Under the pieces are notes generated by a model. It made no database searches. It was not told the DNA's origin and saw only the letters and a list, made by a program, of their open reading frames with translations. From the NCBI GenBank assembly GCA_963696585.1, contig CAVOKW010000018.1:62001-126000 (forward strand): a DNA stretch of 64,000 bases. Reading direction: 5' to 3'. A program made the position numbers and the translations under genes. This document shows, in pieces, positions 48,676 through 57,428 of the stretch. Each line of letters starts with the position of its first letter. Position 1 is the first letter of the stretch. This DNA is from Parvibaculum sp963696585 (GTDB taxonomy: Bacteria; Pseudomonadota; Alphaproteobacteria; Parvibaculales; Parvibaculaceae).

Positions 48676-49074
48676 ATGGTGAATTATTCGGTCGAGATTG
48701 TGGGCTTCTATGTCGGCCTCAACCTGCTCATCAATCTGGTTCTGGCCTATCGCGTCTCTGGCAACCGCTTGCGCAGTAAAATCATGACGGGCACGGGCGA
48801 GGATCAGGCGCTCTATAATGCCAGCCGTGCCCATGTGACCAATGTGGAATATCTGCCGCTGGGTCTTGCGGGTCTCATCACGCTGCATCTGATCTCAGGC
48901 AGCATCTACATCCTTCACGTCGTTGGCTTGATGTTAACCATTGGCCGCGTGCTGCATGCCATCGGCGTCTCAAAAACGAGCGACGCGTCGCCACCGCGTC
49001 TGGTCGGCACGCTGTTGACCTGGATTTCACAGCTTGTCGCCGGGCTTGCCTGTCTCTATTACGCGCTCAGCTGA
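48676..49074 (+). CDS. MAPEG family membrane protein
   Basis: A 132-aa protein with four predicted helices. YRVSGNRLRSKI, then the motif RAHVTNVEYLPLGLAGLITL with the R-x-x-N-x-x-E-x-x-P-L signature of membrane-associated eicosanoid and glutathione metabolism proteins. Bacterial members are often glutathione-dependent detoxification enzymes. ATG 48676 (MVNYSVEIVGFYVG) is preferred to the open frame from 48547. It precedes pmbA by 29 nt on the same strand. Confidence 0.85.
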   Translation: MVNYSVEIVGFYVGLNLLINLVLAYRVSGNRLRSKIMTGTGEDQALYNASRAHVTNVEYLPLGLAGLITLHLISGSIYILHVVGLMLTIGRVLHAIGVSKTSDASPPRLVGTLLTWISQLVAGLACLYYALS

Positions 49075-49103
49075 GTGAATGCTTCTGTAGTACCGGAGTC
49101 CGC

Positions 49104-50456
49104 ATGACCAAGACCTCTTCCGACAGCGTCCTTGAAACGGCGGGTGCGCTCGTCGAACGCGCGATGAAGGCGGGGGCCGAGGCAGCCGAAGCCCTTGTCG
49201 TTGAAGGTATCTCGCTGGGTGTCTCGTGGCGGCTTGGCAAACTTGAGGATGTGGAGCGTTCCGAGGGGCGTGACATTGGCTTGCGTGTCCTGATTGGCCA
49301 GCGGCAGGCGCATGTCTCAACGAGCGATCTTTCTGAAAAATCCATCGGTCCCTTGATTGAAAGGGCCGTTGCCATGGCGCGTGTGGCGCCGGTTGACCCC
49401 TATATCGGTCTGGCTGATCCGGCGCTTCTTGCGCGCGTGCTGCCTGAGCTTGATATCGTCGACCCGACAGCCGCACCCGATACTGAAGCGCTTGCAGCCC
49501 TTGCTGCCGAAGCGGAAGAGGCGGCGCTTGCCGTTGCAGGCGTGACCAATTCGGGTGGGGCGGGCGCAAGCTGGGGAAGATCCGGCATGGCACTTGTGAC
49601 CAGCGGCGGTTTTTCCGGCAGCTATGCGGGCACTTCTCATTCATTCTCCGTGTCTGTTCTTGCCGGGGAAGGCACGGGCATGGAGCGTGACTATGACTAT
49701 TCAAGCGCACGCCATCGCCGCGATCTCGACAAGGCGGGCGTGATCGGGCGCAATGCGGGCGAACGCGCTGTGCGGCGTATCGGCGCCCGCAAGGTCAAAT
49801 CGCAATCGGTGAGCGTCATTTACGATCCGCGCGTGTCGGGCGGATTGCTCGGCCATTTTGCCGGGGCAATTTCGGGGTCTGCGATTGCGCGGGGGACCAG
49901 TTTTCTGAAAGACGCCATGGGCAAAGCGATCTTTGCGCCCGGCATTACCATCATCGATGATCCGCATCGCATCCGTGGGTTGCGCTCCAAACCATTTGAT
50001 GGCGAGGGCGTGGCCAATCGCGCCATGCGGCTGGTCGATGAGGGCGTCCTGACGACCTGGCTGCTTGATTGCGCCACAGCCCGTCAGCTCGGCCTGACAA
50101 CAACGGGCCATGCGGCGCGCGGTGTTGGTTCGCCGCCTTCGCCGTCAACGACAAATCTCTATATGGAAGCCGGACGCCTGACGCCGAAGGCGCTGATGGC
50201 CGACATCAGGCAAGGCCTCTATATCACCGAGATGATCGGCATGGGGGTCAATGGCGTGACAGGTGACTACAGCCGTGGCGCCTCCGGCTTCTGGATCGAG
50301 AATGGCGAGATTGCCTATCCCGTCAGTGAAATCACGGTCGCGGGCAATCTCAGGGACATGTTTCTCCAGATGACGCCAGCCAATGATCTCGTTTTTCATC
50401 AGGGCACCAACGCTCCAACCTTGCGGGTGGAGGGTATGACCGTTGCCGGAAGCTGA
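49104..50456 (+). CDS. pmbA: TldE/PmbA, non-catalytic subunit of the TldD/TldE protease
   Basis: A 450-aa partner of TldD. It shows the family pattern (LVVEGISLGVSWRLGKLEDVERSE, DIGLRVLIGQRQAHVSTSDL, FDGEGVANRAMRLVDEGVLTTWLLDCATARQLGLTTTG, GVNGVTGDYSRGASGFWIENG) but lacks the HExxxH motif, as expected for TldE. TldD is about 23 kb away on the same strand. It is followed by the nucleotidase gene with a 14-nt overlap, as in many Hyphomicrobiales. Confidence 0.94.
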   Translation: MTKTSSDSVLETAGALVERAMKAGAEAAEALVVEGISLGVSWRLGKLEDVERSEGRDIGLRVLIGQRQAHVSTSDLSEKSIGPLIERAVAMARVAPVDPYIGLADPALLARVLPELDIVDPTAAPDTEALAALAAEAEEAALAVAGVTNSGGAGASWGRSGMALVTSGGFSGSYAGTSHSFSVSVLAGEGTGMERDYDYSSARHRRDLDKAGVIGRNAGERAVRRIGARKVKSQSVSVIYDPRVSGGLLGHFAGAISGSAIARGTSFLKDAMGKAIFAPGITIIDDPHRIRGLRSKPFDGEGVANRAMRLVDEGVLTTWLLDCATARQLGLTTTGHAARGVGSPPSPSTTNLYMEAGRLTPKALMADIRQGLYITEMIGMGVNGVTGDYSRGASGFWIENGEIAYPVSEITVAGNLRDMFLQMTPANDLVFHQGTNAPTLRVEGMTVAGS

Positions 50457-51252
50457 TAAGGCTGATCTGGAACGTGACTTTGAACTGATGCAGGCCGCTG
50501 TGCGGGAGGCCGGTCTTCTCGCGATGCGGTTTTACAAAGGCGACTATCGCTCCTGGATCAAACCTGGCGACACGCCGGTGACCGAGGCCGATATTGCGGT
50601 CAATGATTTGTTGCATAAACGACTGGCGGTTGCGCGGGCCGATTATGGCTGGCTCTCGGAGGAAACGGAGGATGATCCCTCACGCCTGACCAAACAGATG
50701 GTCTGGGTTGTTGATCCGATAGATGGCACGCGCGCCTTCGCCAGGGGTAAGCCGCATTTTGCCATCTCCGTCGCACTTGTCCGTGCGGGACAGCCGGTGC
50801 TTGGCGTGTTGTTCAATCCGGCGCTGGATGAATTTTTTGTCGCCCGTCATGGCGCCGGGGCTCAGTTGAATGGCCAACCCATTCGTGTCAGCAAGCGCCA
50901 CGAACTCAGCGGATGCCGCATGGCCGCAAATGCCGGTATGTTCAGGCATCCCGCATGGCCTGAAAAATGGCCCGAAATGCACATCATTGACCGCAATTCG
51001 GTCGCCTATCGCATCGCACTGGTTGCATGTGGTGGCGCTGATGCCGCGCTGGCGCTTTCCTCCAAAAATGATTGGGATCTTGCGGCGGCCGATCTCATTT
51101 TGCGCGAAGCTGGCGGCTTGATGACACGTCACGACGGACAGCGCTTCATCTACAATTTGCCGGAGCCGCGACACCCAAGCCTCATTGCGGCCGGACCCGC
51201 GCTGCATGCGGCGATCAGCAAGCGTGTCAGCCGTATGGTCTTGCCTGAGTGA
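50443..51252 (+). CDS. Inositol-monophosphatase-fold phosphatase, probable 3'(2'),5'-bisphosphate nucleotidase
   Basis: A 269-aa Mg-dependent phosphatase. The metal sites are E in WLSEETEDD, DPIDGTRAFARG, and the C-terminal D in NDWDLAAADLILREAGG. The WVVDPIDGTR loop and length suit CysQ-type nucleotidases that recycle PAP, though inositol phosphatase activity is possible. The start is TTG 50443, with GGAGGG nine bases upstream, inside the end of pmbA; no good ATG exists before residue 16. DUF4170 follows, a regular neighbour. Confidence 0.85.
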   Translation: MPEADKADLERDFELMQAAVREAGLLAMRFYKGDYRSWIKPGDTPVTEADIAVNDLLHKRLAVARADYGWLSEETEDDPSRLTKQMVWVVDPIDGTRAFARGKPHFAISVALVRAGQPVLGVLFNPALDEFFVARHGAGAQLNGQPIRVSKRHELSGCRMAANAGMFRHPAWPEKWPEMHIIDRNSVAYRIALVACGGADAALALSSKNDWDLAAADLILREAGGLMTRHDGQRFIYNLPEPRHPSLIAAGPALHAAISKRVSRMVLPE

Positions 51253-51327
51253 GTTTCACCCTACGCTTCGCAGGTGCAGCATGATACTATATCGGCGTAC
51301 TATTCTTCGGATATACAGGGGGAATTG

Positions 51328-51546
51328 ATGGCGGAACAGCTACTTCATCTTGTTTTTGGTGGTGAACTCAAGGATCTTGAGACAAACGAATTTCGCGATA
51401 CTGACAATCTGGATATTATCGGGATATTTCCGGATTATCAGTCAGCTTATGCTGCCTGGAAGAACGCTTCACAACAAACCGTCGATAACGCGCATATGCG
51501 TTATTTCATTGTGCATCTGCATCGATTGCTGGCCCCTCATTCGTGA
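51328..51546 (+). CDS. DUF4170 family small protein
   Basis: A 72-aa protein: MAEQLLHLVFGGELKDLETN, then FRDTDNLDIIGIFPDYQSAY and DNAHMRYFIVHLHRLL. It is a highly conserved alphaproteobacterial family of unknown function, normally placed between the nucleotidase and the lipid A genes. ATG 51328 has GGGGGAA seven bases upstream; the frame upstream to 51274 is not conserved. There is no signal peptide. Confidence 0.88.
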   Translation: MAEQLLHLVFGGELKDLETNEFRDTDNLDIIGIFPDYQSAYAAWKNASQQTVDNAHMRYFIVHLHRLLAPHS

Positions 51547-51572
51547 GGCCGTCCTGAAGGAAGCAAGTGGTT

Positions 51573-52091
51573 ATGTCGGTTGACCTGAATGATCGCGAGC
51601 CCGGCGCCGTGCAGTCCATCTTGTGGCTGCTGGTTTTCCTTGGTGTCGTGTTCATCTTCGCGGCTGCTGGCGGCTCGGTCACCGCCACCAGCGTCAAAAC
51701 CTGGTACGTCACACTCATCAAGCCGCCACTCACGCCGCCCAACTGGGTTTTTGCACCCGTCTGGACGCTGCTCTTTTTCCTCATGGGCCTTGCGGCCTGG
51801 CTTGTCTGGCGTCGCGGCGGCGGCATCGGCAAATCAGGTGCGGCCTTGCCGATCTTCTTTGCGCAACTCGGCTTGAACTTCGGATGGAGCATTGCCTTTT
51901 TCGGCATGCGCAATCCGGCAATAGCAATGATCGAGATTTTCGTCCTGCTGGCCGCCATCATCGCCACTGTTCTGAGCTTTTCCAGGATCGAGAAGCTCGC
52001 AGGCCTGTTGCTGCTACCCTATCTCGCCTGGACCGCATTTGCGACTTATCTGACAGTGGCGATCTGGTGGCTCAATCGCGCCGTGATCTGA
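51573..52091 (+). CDS. tspO: TspO/MBR family tryptophan-rich sensory protein
   Basis: A 172-aa protein with five transmembrane helices. KTWYVTLIKPPLTPPNWVFAPVWTLLFFLMG, then LNFGWSIAFFGMRNPAIAMIEI and LAWTAFATYLTVAIWWLN match TspO, which binds tetrapyrroles and in Rhodobacter modulates photosynthesis-gene expression. The ATG at 51573 with AAGGAAG upstream is preferred to GTG 51567. It sits in the middle of a conserved lipid A gene run where it is not usual, so it looks like a lineage-specific insertion. The following 180 nt contain only a GCAGGC/GCCTGC hairpin. Confidence 0.88.
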   Translation: MSVDLNDREPGAVQSILWLLVFLGVVFIFAAAGGSVTATSVKTWYVTLIKPPLTPPNWVFAPVWTLLFFLMGLAAWLVWRRGGGIGKSGAALPIFFAQLGLNFGWSIAFFGMRNPAIAMIEIFVLLAAIIATVLSFSRIEKLAGLLLLPYLAWTAFATYLTVAIWWLNRAVI

Positions 52092-52271
52092 ACCTGACAT
52101 CAAAACATCAATTGAAGCATGAGCTTAAGCCCATACTGGAAGGTGGCGGCAGGCGCTGGCGCGTGTTATGGTCCGGCAGGCGGCGGCCTGCGACCCAAGC
52201 TGCCAGCCCAGACCACAAACAGATCCGTTTTCAAGTGCCGCCTCATACGGCGTCGAGAGATTGAGTGCCAC

Positions 52272-53018
52272 ATGCCGCTGAGCAAGCGCATCCTCAAAAG
52301 CGAGAAGTTTGCAACCGTTGCCGCCTTCAGCATGGCGATATTCATCAAGCTGGTGCGCAACACCACGCGCTTTGAGGTAAAGGGCAGCGACATCGCCGCG
52401 CGTTTCTGGAGTGGCGATGAGCCCTTTATCGCCGCGACCTGGCATGGCCAGAACATGCTGGTGCCGGTTTTCTGGCATAACTGGCGCGAGTTGCGCGTGC
52501 TCGTGTCGCGCCATGGGGATGGCGAGATCATTGCCCGGCTGATGCATTTTGTCGGTGTTGGCACCATTCGCGGCTCTGGCGTGCCCAAGGGCGAAGAAAA
52601 GAAATTCAAGCATAAGGGCAAGGGCGGCGCGGGTGCCTTGCGGGCCATGGTGAGGGCGCTGGGTGAAAATATTTCGGTCGGGCTGACAGCCGATTTACCC
52701 CCCGGCCCGGCGCGTCATGCCGGTGAAGGCATCATCATGCTGGCGCGGCTTTCCGGTCGGCCGATTGTGCCCATCGCGATCACGACTCGCTGGCGCATTC
52801 AGCTCAACAATTGGGACCGGTTTACCATCAATCTGCCTTTTTCGCGCGGCGCCATGGTGATGGGCGAGCCGATTTATGTCCCGCGAGATGCCGATGACGA
52901 CCTGATCGAGGCCTTGAGACTGCAAGTTGAAACAGTGCTCAACCGGATCACGGAACAGGCCGACAAACTTGCCGGCAGCCCGCCCTTTTCATCGCAAGCG
53001 GGAGCCGTTGCACAGTGA
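52272..53018 (+). CDS. Lysophospholipid acyltransferase family protein (DUF374)
   Basis: A 248-aa probable acyltransferase. FIAATWHGQNMLVPVFW contains the DUF374 His motif, then RVLVSRHGDGEIIARLMHFVGVGTIRGS, ISVGLTADLPPGPARHAGEG and GRPIVPIAI. In Hyphomicrobiales this gene precedes waaA and has been linked to lipid A acylation; the exact donor and acceptor cannot be read here. ATG 52272 (MPLSKRILKSE) is the first family-like start. It overlaps waaA by 4 nt (GTGA). Confidence 0.88.
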   Translation: MPLSKRILKSEKFATVAAFSMAIFIKLVRNTTRFEVKGSDIAARFWSGDEPFIAATWHGQNMLVPVFWHNWRELRVLVSRHGDGEIIARLMHFVGVGTIRGSGVPKGEEKKFKHKGKGGAGALRAMVRALGENISVGLTADLPPGPARHAGEGIIMLARLSGRPIVPIAITTRWRIQLNNWDRFTINLPFSRGAMVMGEPIYVPRDADDDLIEALRLQVETVLNRITEQADKLAGSPPFSSQAGAVAQ

Positions 53019-54367
53019 GCGGCGTTGTTGACCGCTCGCCGGTGCGCAAGACCCCTGAACCTATTAGTCTCGGTCTCTATCGTTTGGCGACACGTGCGGC
53101 GGCCCCCTTTGTGCCCCTGTTGTTGCGCGAGCGACTGAAGCGCGGCAAGGAAGATGCGGACCGTCTTGGCGAGCGTATCGGCAAATCAGCGCTGGCGCGC
53201 CCCGCTGGCCTGCTCGTCTGGTTTCACGCGGCAAGCATTGGTGAATCACTCTCCATCCTGATGCTGATTGAGGGCCTGCTGGACGCGCGCTCAGATCTCC
53301 ACATACTGGTGACCACAGGAACACTCACATCTGCCAAACTGATGCAGGAGCGCCTGCCCGCACGCGCCTTTCATCAATTCGTACCGCTTGATCATCCCGA
53401 TTATTGCGACCGCTTCATTGCCCATTGGCATCCCGATCTCGCTGTCTGGGTGGAATCCGAATTCTGGCCCAATCTCATCATCGCGGCACATGCCAGAGGC
53501 ATACCGCTTGCGCTCATCAATGCGCGATTGACGGAGAAATCCTTCAAGGGTTGGCAAAAAGTGCCTGACTTTATCGGCTCGCTGTTGCGGCGTTTTTCGC
53601 TGGTGCTGGCACAAGATGGCGCAAGTGCCGAGCGTTTGCGAAAACTTGGCGCCCTGAATGTCTTGCAGAAGGGCAATCTCAAGCATGATGCGCACCCCTT
53701 GCATGTTGAACCCGAAGCGTGCCAGGCAATTGGCCGGGTGATCGGGGCGCGGCCGGTCTGGATTGCCACCAACACGCATGAGGGCGAGGAGCGCATTGCG
53801 CTTGAAACCCATCGCGAGCTTGTGATGCGTTATCCCGATCTCCTGACGATCATTATTCCGCGTCATCCCGTGCGCGGTGCGGCGATTGCCGAAGAAGCAC
53901 GTCAGCTTGCTCTCTCGACGGCTCGCCGTTCGCTGCAGGAAGGCATCGCCAGCACCACGCAGGTTTATGTGGCCGACACGCTGGGCGAACTCGGCCTGTT
54001 CTATTCGCTCGCCTGCCCGGTTTTTATTGGTGGTACATTTGCACCCATGGGGGGGCATAATCACTTTGAAGCGGCGCGCTTTGGCTGCGCCCTTCTTGCC
54101 GGACCAAGTGATTTCAATTTTGCCGAGTCATATCATCACTTCATCCGCGAAGGGGCGATGCGCCAGGTGACATCTCCCGCCTTGCTGGCCTCCTCAATTG
54201 AGGCGCTGCTCGCGGATCGCGATCAGTTGCAGCATTGCGGCGAAATTGCCCTACGACTGTCGCGTCGCGATAGCGGAACGGTGGAGCGGGTGCTTTCTGA
54301 TCTGTTGAGCCTGCTGCCACATGCAAGGCAGAACACCGCTCAAGATGGCGTGACGCAAGATGCGTGA
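53015..54367 (+). CDS. waaA: 3-deoxy-D-manno-octulosonic acid (Kdo) transferase
   Basis: It adds Kdo residues to lipid IVA, linking lipid A to core oligosaccharide. The 450-aa GT-B glycosyltransferase has an N-terminal membrane anchor region, LLVWFHAASIGESLSILMLI, VPLDHPDYCDRFIAHWHPDLAVWVESEFWPNLI, NARLTEKSFKGWQ and the C-terminal GGTFAPMGGHNHFEAARFGC. GTG start at 53015 overlaps the previous stop. It overlaps lpxK by 8 nt. Confidence 0.94.
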   Translation: MSGVVDRSPVRKTPEPISLGLYRLATRAAAPFVPLLLRERLKRGKEDADRLGERIGKSALARPAGLLVWFHAASIGESLSILMLIEGLLDARSDLHILVTTGTLTSAKLMQERLPARAFHQFVPLDHPDYCDRFIAHWHPDLAVWVESEFWPNLIIAAHARGIPLALINARLTEKSFKGWQKVPDFIGSLLRRFSLVLAQDGASAERLRKLGALNVLQKGNLKHDAHPLHVEPEACQAIGRVIGARPVWIATNTHEGEERIALETHRELVMRYPDLLTIIIPRHPVRGAAIAEEARQLALSTARRSLQEGIASTTQVYVADTLGELGLFYSLACPVFIGGTFAPMGGHNHFEAARFGCALLAGPSDFNFAESYHHFIREGAMRQVTSPALLASSIEALLADRDQLQHCGEIALRLSRRDSGTVERVLSDLLSLLPHARQNTAQDGVTQDA

Positions 54368-55394
54368 GCCCCGGTTCTGGTATCCCGATCGTGGTGCAGG
54401 CATTGGACTGATGCCACGGCTTCTTGCCCCGATTGCCATGATCTATCGTTTTGCGAGCGCCAATCGTCAGCGACTGGCGCGACCGGAACGCTGCGCTGTT
54501 CCTGTTATCTGCATCGGCAATGTGACCGCAGGCGGAGCTGGCAAAACACCGGTGGCTCTATTTATTGGGCGCGCCTTGCAGGCCAGAGGCGAAGTCGTAC
54601 ATTTTCTCTCGCGCGGCTATGGCGGCACTGAGAGAGGACCATTGCGCGTTGACCCGGCTGTGCAGGCTGCCGAACAGGTCGGGGATGAACCCATCCTCCT
54701 TTCAGCTCTGGCGCCGACATGGGTTGCGGCTGATCGGCCTGAAGGGGCCGCGGCTGCGGTACGAGGTGGCGCAAGCATCATCGTAATGGATGATGGCCTG
54801 CAAAATCCGCATCTGGCCAAAGATTTTTCGATATTGGTGATTGATGCCGGCGTGGGTGTGGGCAATGGGCGTCTCATACCTGCGGGACCCTTGCGCGAAC
54901 CGATCGACAAAGCACTTGCCAAAACCAGCGCCGTTATCGCTATCGGTCGGGGTCATGCGGCAGACGGCTTGGCGGCACGCGCTGCAGCGCGCGGCATACC
55001 GGTATTCAAGGCTGCACTGCGGCCTTTACCAGCACCCGAGCTGGACTCGATGCGTGTCGTGGCATTTGCAGGTATCGGTCGCCCGGAAAAGTTTTTCCGT
55101 ACACTGCGCGAAATGCGCGTGGATATTATCCAGACCATCGCCTTTCCAGACCACCATGCCTTCACGGACAAAGATGCCATCGACTTGATGATCAAGGCCC
55201 GTGAGCAAGATGCCCATCTCATTACCACGCAAAAGGACGCCGCCCGTCTGTTGCACGCGCCGCAAGGCAGCGCCCGGGCACAGCTTGCCGAAGCTCTGCA
55301 TGTTCTGCCCATTGAACTGGTGATTTCAGATTTCGCCACCCTGCAAAACCTGATGGCCGATGCCATTCGTCTGGCGCGGAAAAAGCCTCGCTGA
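54360..55394 (+). CDS. lpxK: Tetraacyldisaccharide 4'-kinase
   Basis: It phosphorylates the lipid A disaccharide at the 4' position to give lipid IVA. The 344-aa product has a short N-terminal hydrophobic region (PRLLAPIAMIYR), the P-loop GNVTAGGAGKTP at 53-64, FLSRGYGG, VGDEPILLSALAPTWVAADR, IIVMDDGLQNPHLAKD and the C-terminal IAFPDHHAFTDKD. The final codons overlap a longer open frame that leads into the acyltransferase gene. Confidence 0.95.
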   Translation: MREPRFWYPDRGAGIGLMPRLLAPIAMIYRFASANRQRLARPERCAVPVICIGNVTAGGAGKTPVALFIGRALQARGEVVHFLSRGYGGTERGPLRVDPAVQAAEQVGDEPILLSALAPTWVAADRPEGAAAAVRGGASIIVMDDGLQNPHLAKDFSILVIDAGVGVGNGRLIPAGPLREPIDKALAKTSAVIAIGRGHAADGLAARAAARGIPVFKAALRPLPAPELDSMRVVAFAGIGRPEKFFRTLREMRVDIIQTIAFPDHHAFTDKDAIDLMIKAREQDAHLITTQKDAARLLHAPQGSARAQLAEALHVLPIELVISDFATLQNLMADAIRLARKKPR

Positions 55395-55473
55395 CCCGTT
55401 TACCGCCGTCATTGCTTGCCCTCTTCACGCCGCGTTGTTAGAAAGGCTGTCCCATCGGTCAGCAATCCAGATC

Positions 55474-56352
55474 ATGCAAGAATTCAGCTATCGTCTCCAA
55501 TATGCCGGCCTCAGGCTGATCATCGCATTTTTTGCGCTGCTGGGTCTTGAACGCGCATCACATCTCGGCGGCACCCTGGCGCGCCGGATCGGACCCAGAC
55601 TCGGCGTTTCCCGACGGGCGCGTCGCAATCTGCGCCATGCCATGCCGGAACTTGATGATGCCGCTGTCGAAAAAATAATCGCCGATATGTGGGGCAATCT
55701 CGGTCGTACTATTGCCGAATATGCGCATCTTGACTGGCTGGCGAGTGCCAAATCACAGGACCATCTGGAGATTGTTGATGCACATCATGCCGAGGAGGCC
55801 CGCGCCTTCGGCAAAGGCATCATTTTCTGGTCCGGTCACTTCAGCAATTGGGAGATGATGCCCTTTGCCCTGCGTCGCCTGCACTTCAATGGCGGCGAAG
55901 TTTATCGTCATGCCAACAATCCCTATGTCGATGCGTGGATCATCAAATTGCGCCATCAATGCACGGGCCTCGACCAGATCCAGAAAGGGCCACGTGGCGT
56001 GCGCAATCTGTTGCGCATTCTCGATCAGGGCGACATGGTCGCCATGCTGATTGATCAGAAAATGAATGATGGTGTGGAAACGCGGTTCTTCGGTCAGAAA
56101 GCCATGACGACATCCGCGCCGGGCAGCATGGCCGTGCGTTATGGCATCACGCTTGTTCCGACCTATCTGGAGCGTGTGGAGGGAACAAAGTTTCGTATGC
56201 TTTTTTTCCCGCCTATACGTGCAAATCCGGAGGCCGAAACATTTGGCGAGATCATGCGTCTCACGCAAACGATGAATGATTTTCTGGAGGCGCGCATCCG
56301 TGAACGGCCGCATGAGTGGCTATGGATGCATAATCGCTGGCCACTTCCCTGA
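55474..56352 (+). CDS. Lipid A biosynthesis acyltransferase, LpxL/HtrB-like
   Basis: A 292-aa inner-membrane acyltransferase. N-terminal amphipathic/transmembrane helix LIIAFFALLGLERASHLGG, catalytic HX4E at H122-E127 (FWSGHFSNWEMMPFAL), NPYVDAWI, GDMVAMLIDQKMNDG and the C-terminal RPHEWLWMHNRWP. It adds a secondary acyl chain to lipid A. ATG 55474 is chosen; the frame from 55360 would overlap lpxK. Its place directly after lpxK completes a waaA-lpxK-acyltransferase run. Its stop is 14 nt from the convergent peptidase gene. Confidence 0.9.
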   Translation: MQEFSYRLQYAGLRLIIAFFALLGLERASHLGGTLARRIGPRLGVSRRARRNLRHAMPELDDAAVEKIIADMWGNLGRTIAEYAHLDWLASAKSQDHLEIVDAHHAEEARAFGKGIIFWSGHFSNWEMMPFALRRLHFNGGEVYRHANNPYVDAWIIKLRHQCTGLDQIQKGPRGVRNLLRILDQGDMVAMLIDQKMNDGVETRFFGQKAMTTSAPGSMAVRYGITLVPTYLERVEGTKFRMLFFPPIRANPEAETFGEIMRLTQTMNDFLEARIRERPHEWLWMHNRWPLP

Positions 56353-56366
56353 TGTTTCTGACCTGA

Positions 56367-57182
56367 TTATTCCGGGTGATCGGCGACAAGGAGCTGGGGG
56401 TCGAGCGGCGTTCCGCGCCATGTCATGCCCCAATGCAGATGCGGCCCCGTCGCGCGGCCCGTGCCGCCAACGGCGCCGATAAGGTCACCCTGCTTCACAT
56501 GACTGCCGGACTTCACATCGAGGCGCGAGAGATGCATGTAATTCGTGCTCACGCCCTGGCCGTGGTCGATGAAAATCAACCCGCCTTCAAAATACATGTC
56601 AGGATTTGCCAGCGTAACAATGCCATCTGCGGGCGCCCGCACCGGTGCGCCCGTCGGCGCCGCAATGTCCATGCCGAAATGCGGGCGGCGCGGTTCGCCA
56701 TTGAATATGCGCTGGCTGCCATAAACGCCTGAGACGGGACCCATAGCGGGCCAAATGAACTTCTCGGCAAACCATACCGCATCGGTATTATCAGGGCGCG
56801 ACTTTGCCTTCAGCGCCTTTTCTTCGGCAATGCGCTTCAACACATCAGCAGGCGGCGAAACATATTTGGGCGCGATGCCGTCGATCCGCTGCACTTCATA
56901 TTTGCGTGGTTCAACGGCAATGGTCCTGGTCGCTTCCGTTCCATCCGGCGCCATGACGGTGAGTGTCGCGCGCGGGCCATGGTCGCGGCTGAAGCCAAAG
57001 GCAAAAACGCCATCTGACGAGATCATGAGCGGCTGGCCATCAAGCGTTACGCGCGAGCCCGGTATGGTCCTGCCGATCAGAAGCGCCCCCTGCTCGGCCT
57101 TGCCGACATAAACGACATCGGCTCTGGCGGATGTCAGTGCCGCCAGGATGAAGGCCAGTGTGAGGGCGATGGCGCGCCTCAC
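56367..57182 (-). CDS. Exported M23 (LytM-type) metallopeptidase
   Basis: A 271-aa periplasmic peptidase-fold protein. It has a signal peptide (1-21, cleavage after ARA), a middle domain (GRTIPGSRVTLDGQPLMISS), and a C-terminal M23 domain with HFGMD (first zinc ligands) and GPHLHWGMTWRG. All zinc ligands (H, D, HxH) are there, so it could cleave peptidoglycan cross-links. It overlaps the DUF2093 gene upstream by 4 nt, so the two are coexpressed. Confidence 0.9.
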   Translation of the reverse strand: MRRAIALTLAFILAALTSARADVVYVGKAEQGALLIGRTIPGSRVTLDGQPLMISSDGVFAFGFSRDHGPRATLTVMAPDGTEATRTIAVEPRKYEVQRIDGIAPKYVSPPADVLKRIAEEKALKAKSRPDNTDAVWFAEKFIWPAMGPVSGVYGSQRIFNGEPRRPHFGMDIAAPTGAPVRAPADGIVTLANPDMYFEGGLIFIDHGQGVSTNYMHLSRLDVKSGSHVKQGDLIGAVGGTGRATGPHLHWGMTWRGTPLDPQLLVADHPE

Positions 57183-57397
57183 CGGTAAAGGCGCGCCCGT
57201 TGCACGCGGGTCAACGAGGCTTCAGGTGTCGCATAGGCTTCCTGAAAGGCAACGCTCCAGTAGCGCAACTCGTCCAGCGGAATATGCACACCCGTGACGG
57301 CGCAGACGACATAGGTGCCCGGGCGAACGACGTGATACTCGCTGTCGCCATAGACAAGCTCGGCCTGCTGGCCGATGGATTTTTCGATTTTGTTCAT
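57179..57397 (-). CDS. DUF2093 family protein
   Basis: A 72-aa protein with YHVVRPGTYVVCAVTGVHIPLDELRYWSV-type core (VRPG...CAVTG..IPLDELRYWSV.QEAYA.PE). It is a conserved Hyphomicrobiales family of unknown function, often between xseA or lpxK and mutL. Here it follows xseA by 31 nt and overlaps the M23 gene. No membrane segment or known motif. Confidence 0.88.
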   Translation of the reverse strand: MNKIEKSIGQQAELVYGDSEYHVVRPGTYVVCAVTGVHIPLDELRYWSVAFQEAYATPEASLTRVQRARLYR

Positions 57398-57428
57398 GCG
57401 CGCATTCTAGCTGGCAGAGGCCGGATAA

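Noticed and set aside
52119..52271. N-terminal extension of the DUF374 protein
   Set aside because: The extension has no family similarity and contains a GCAGGC/GCCTGC hairpin; the conserved protein begins at 52272.
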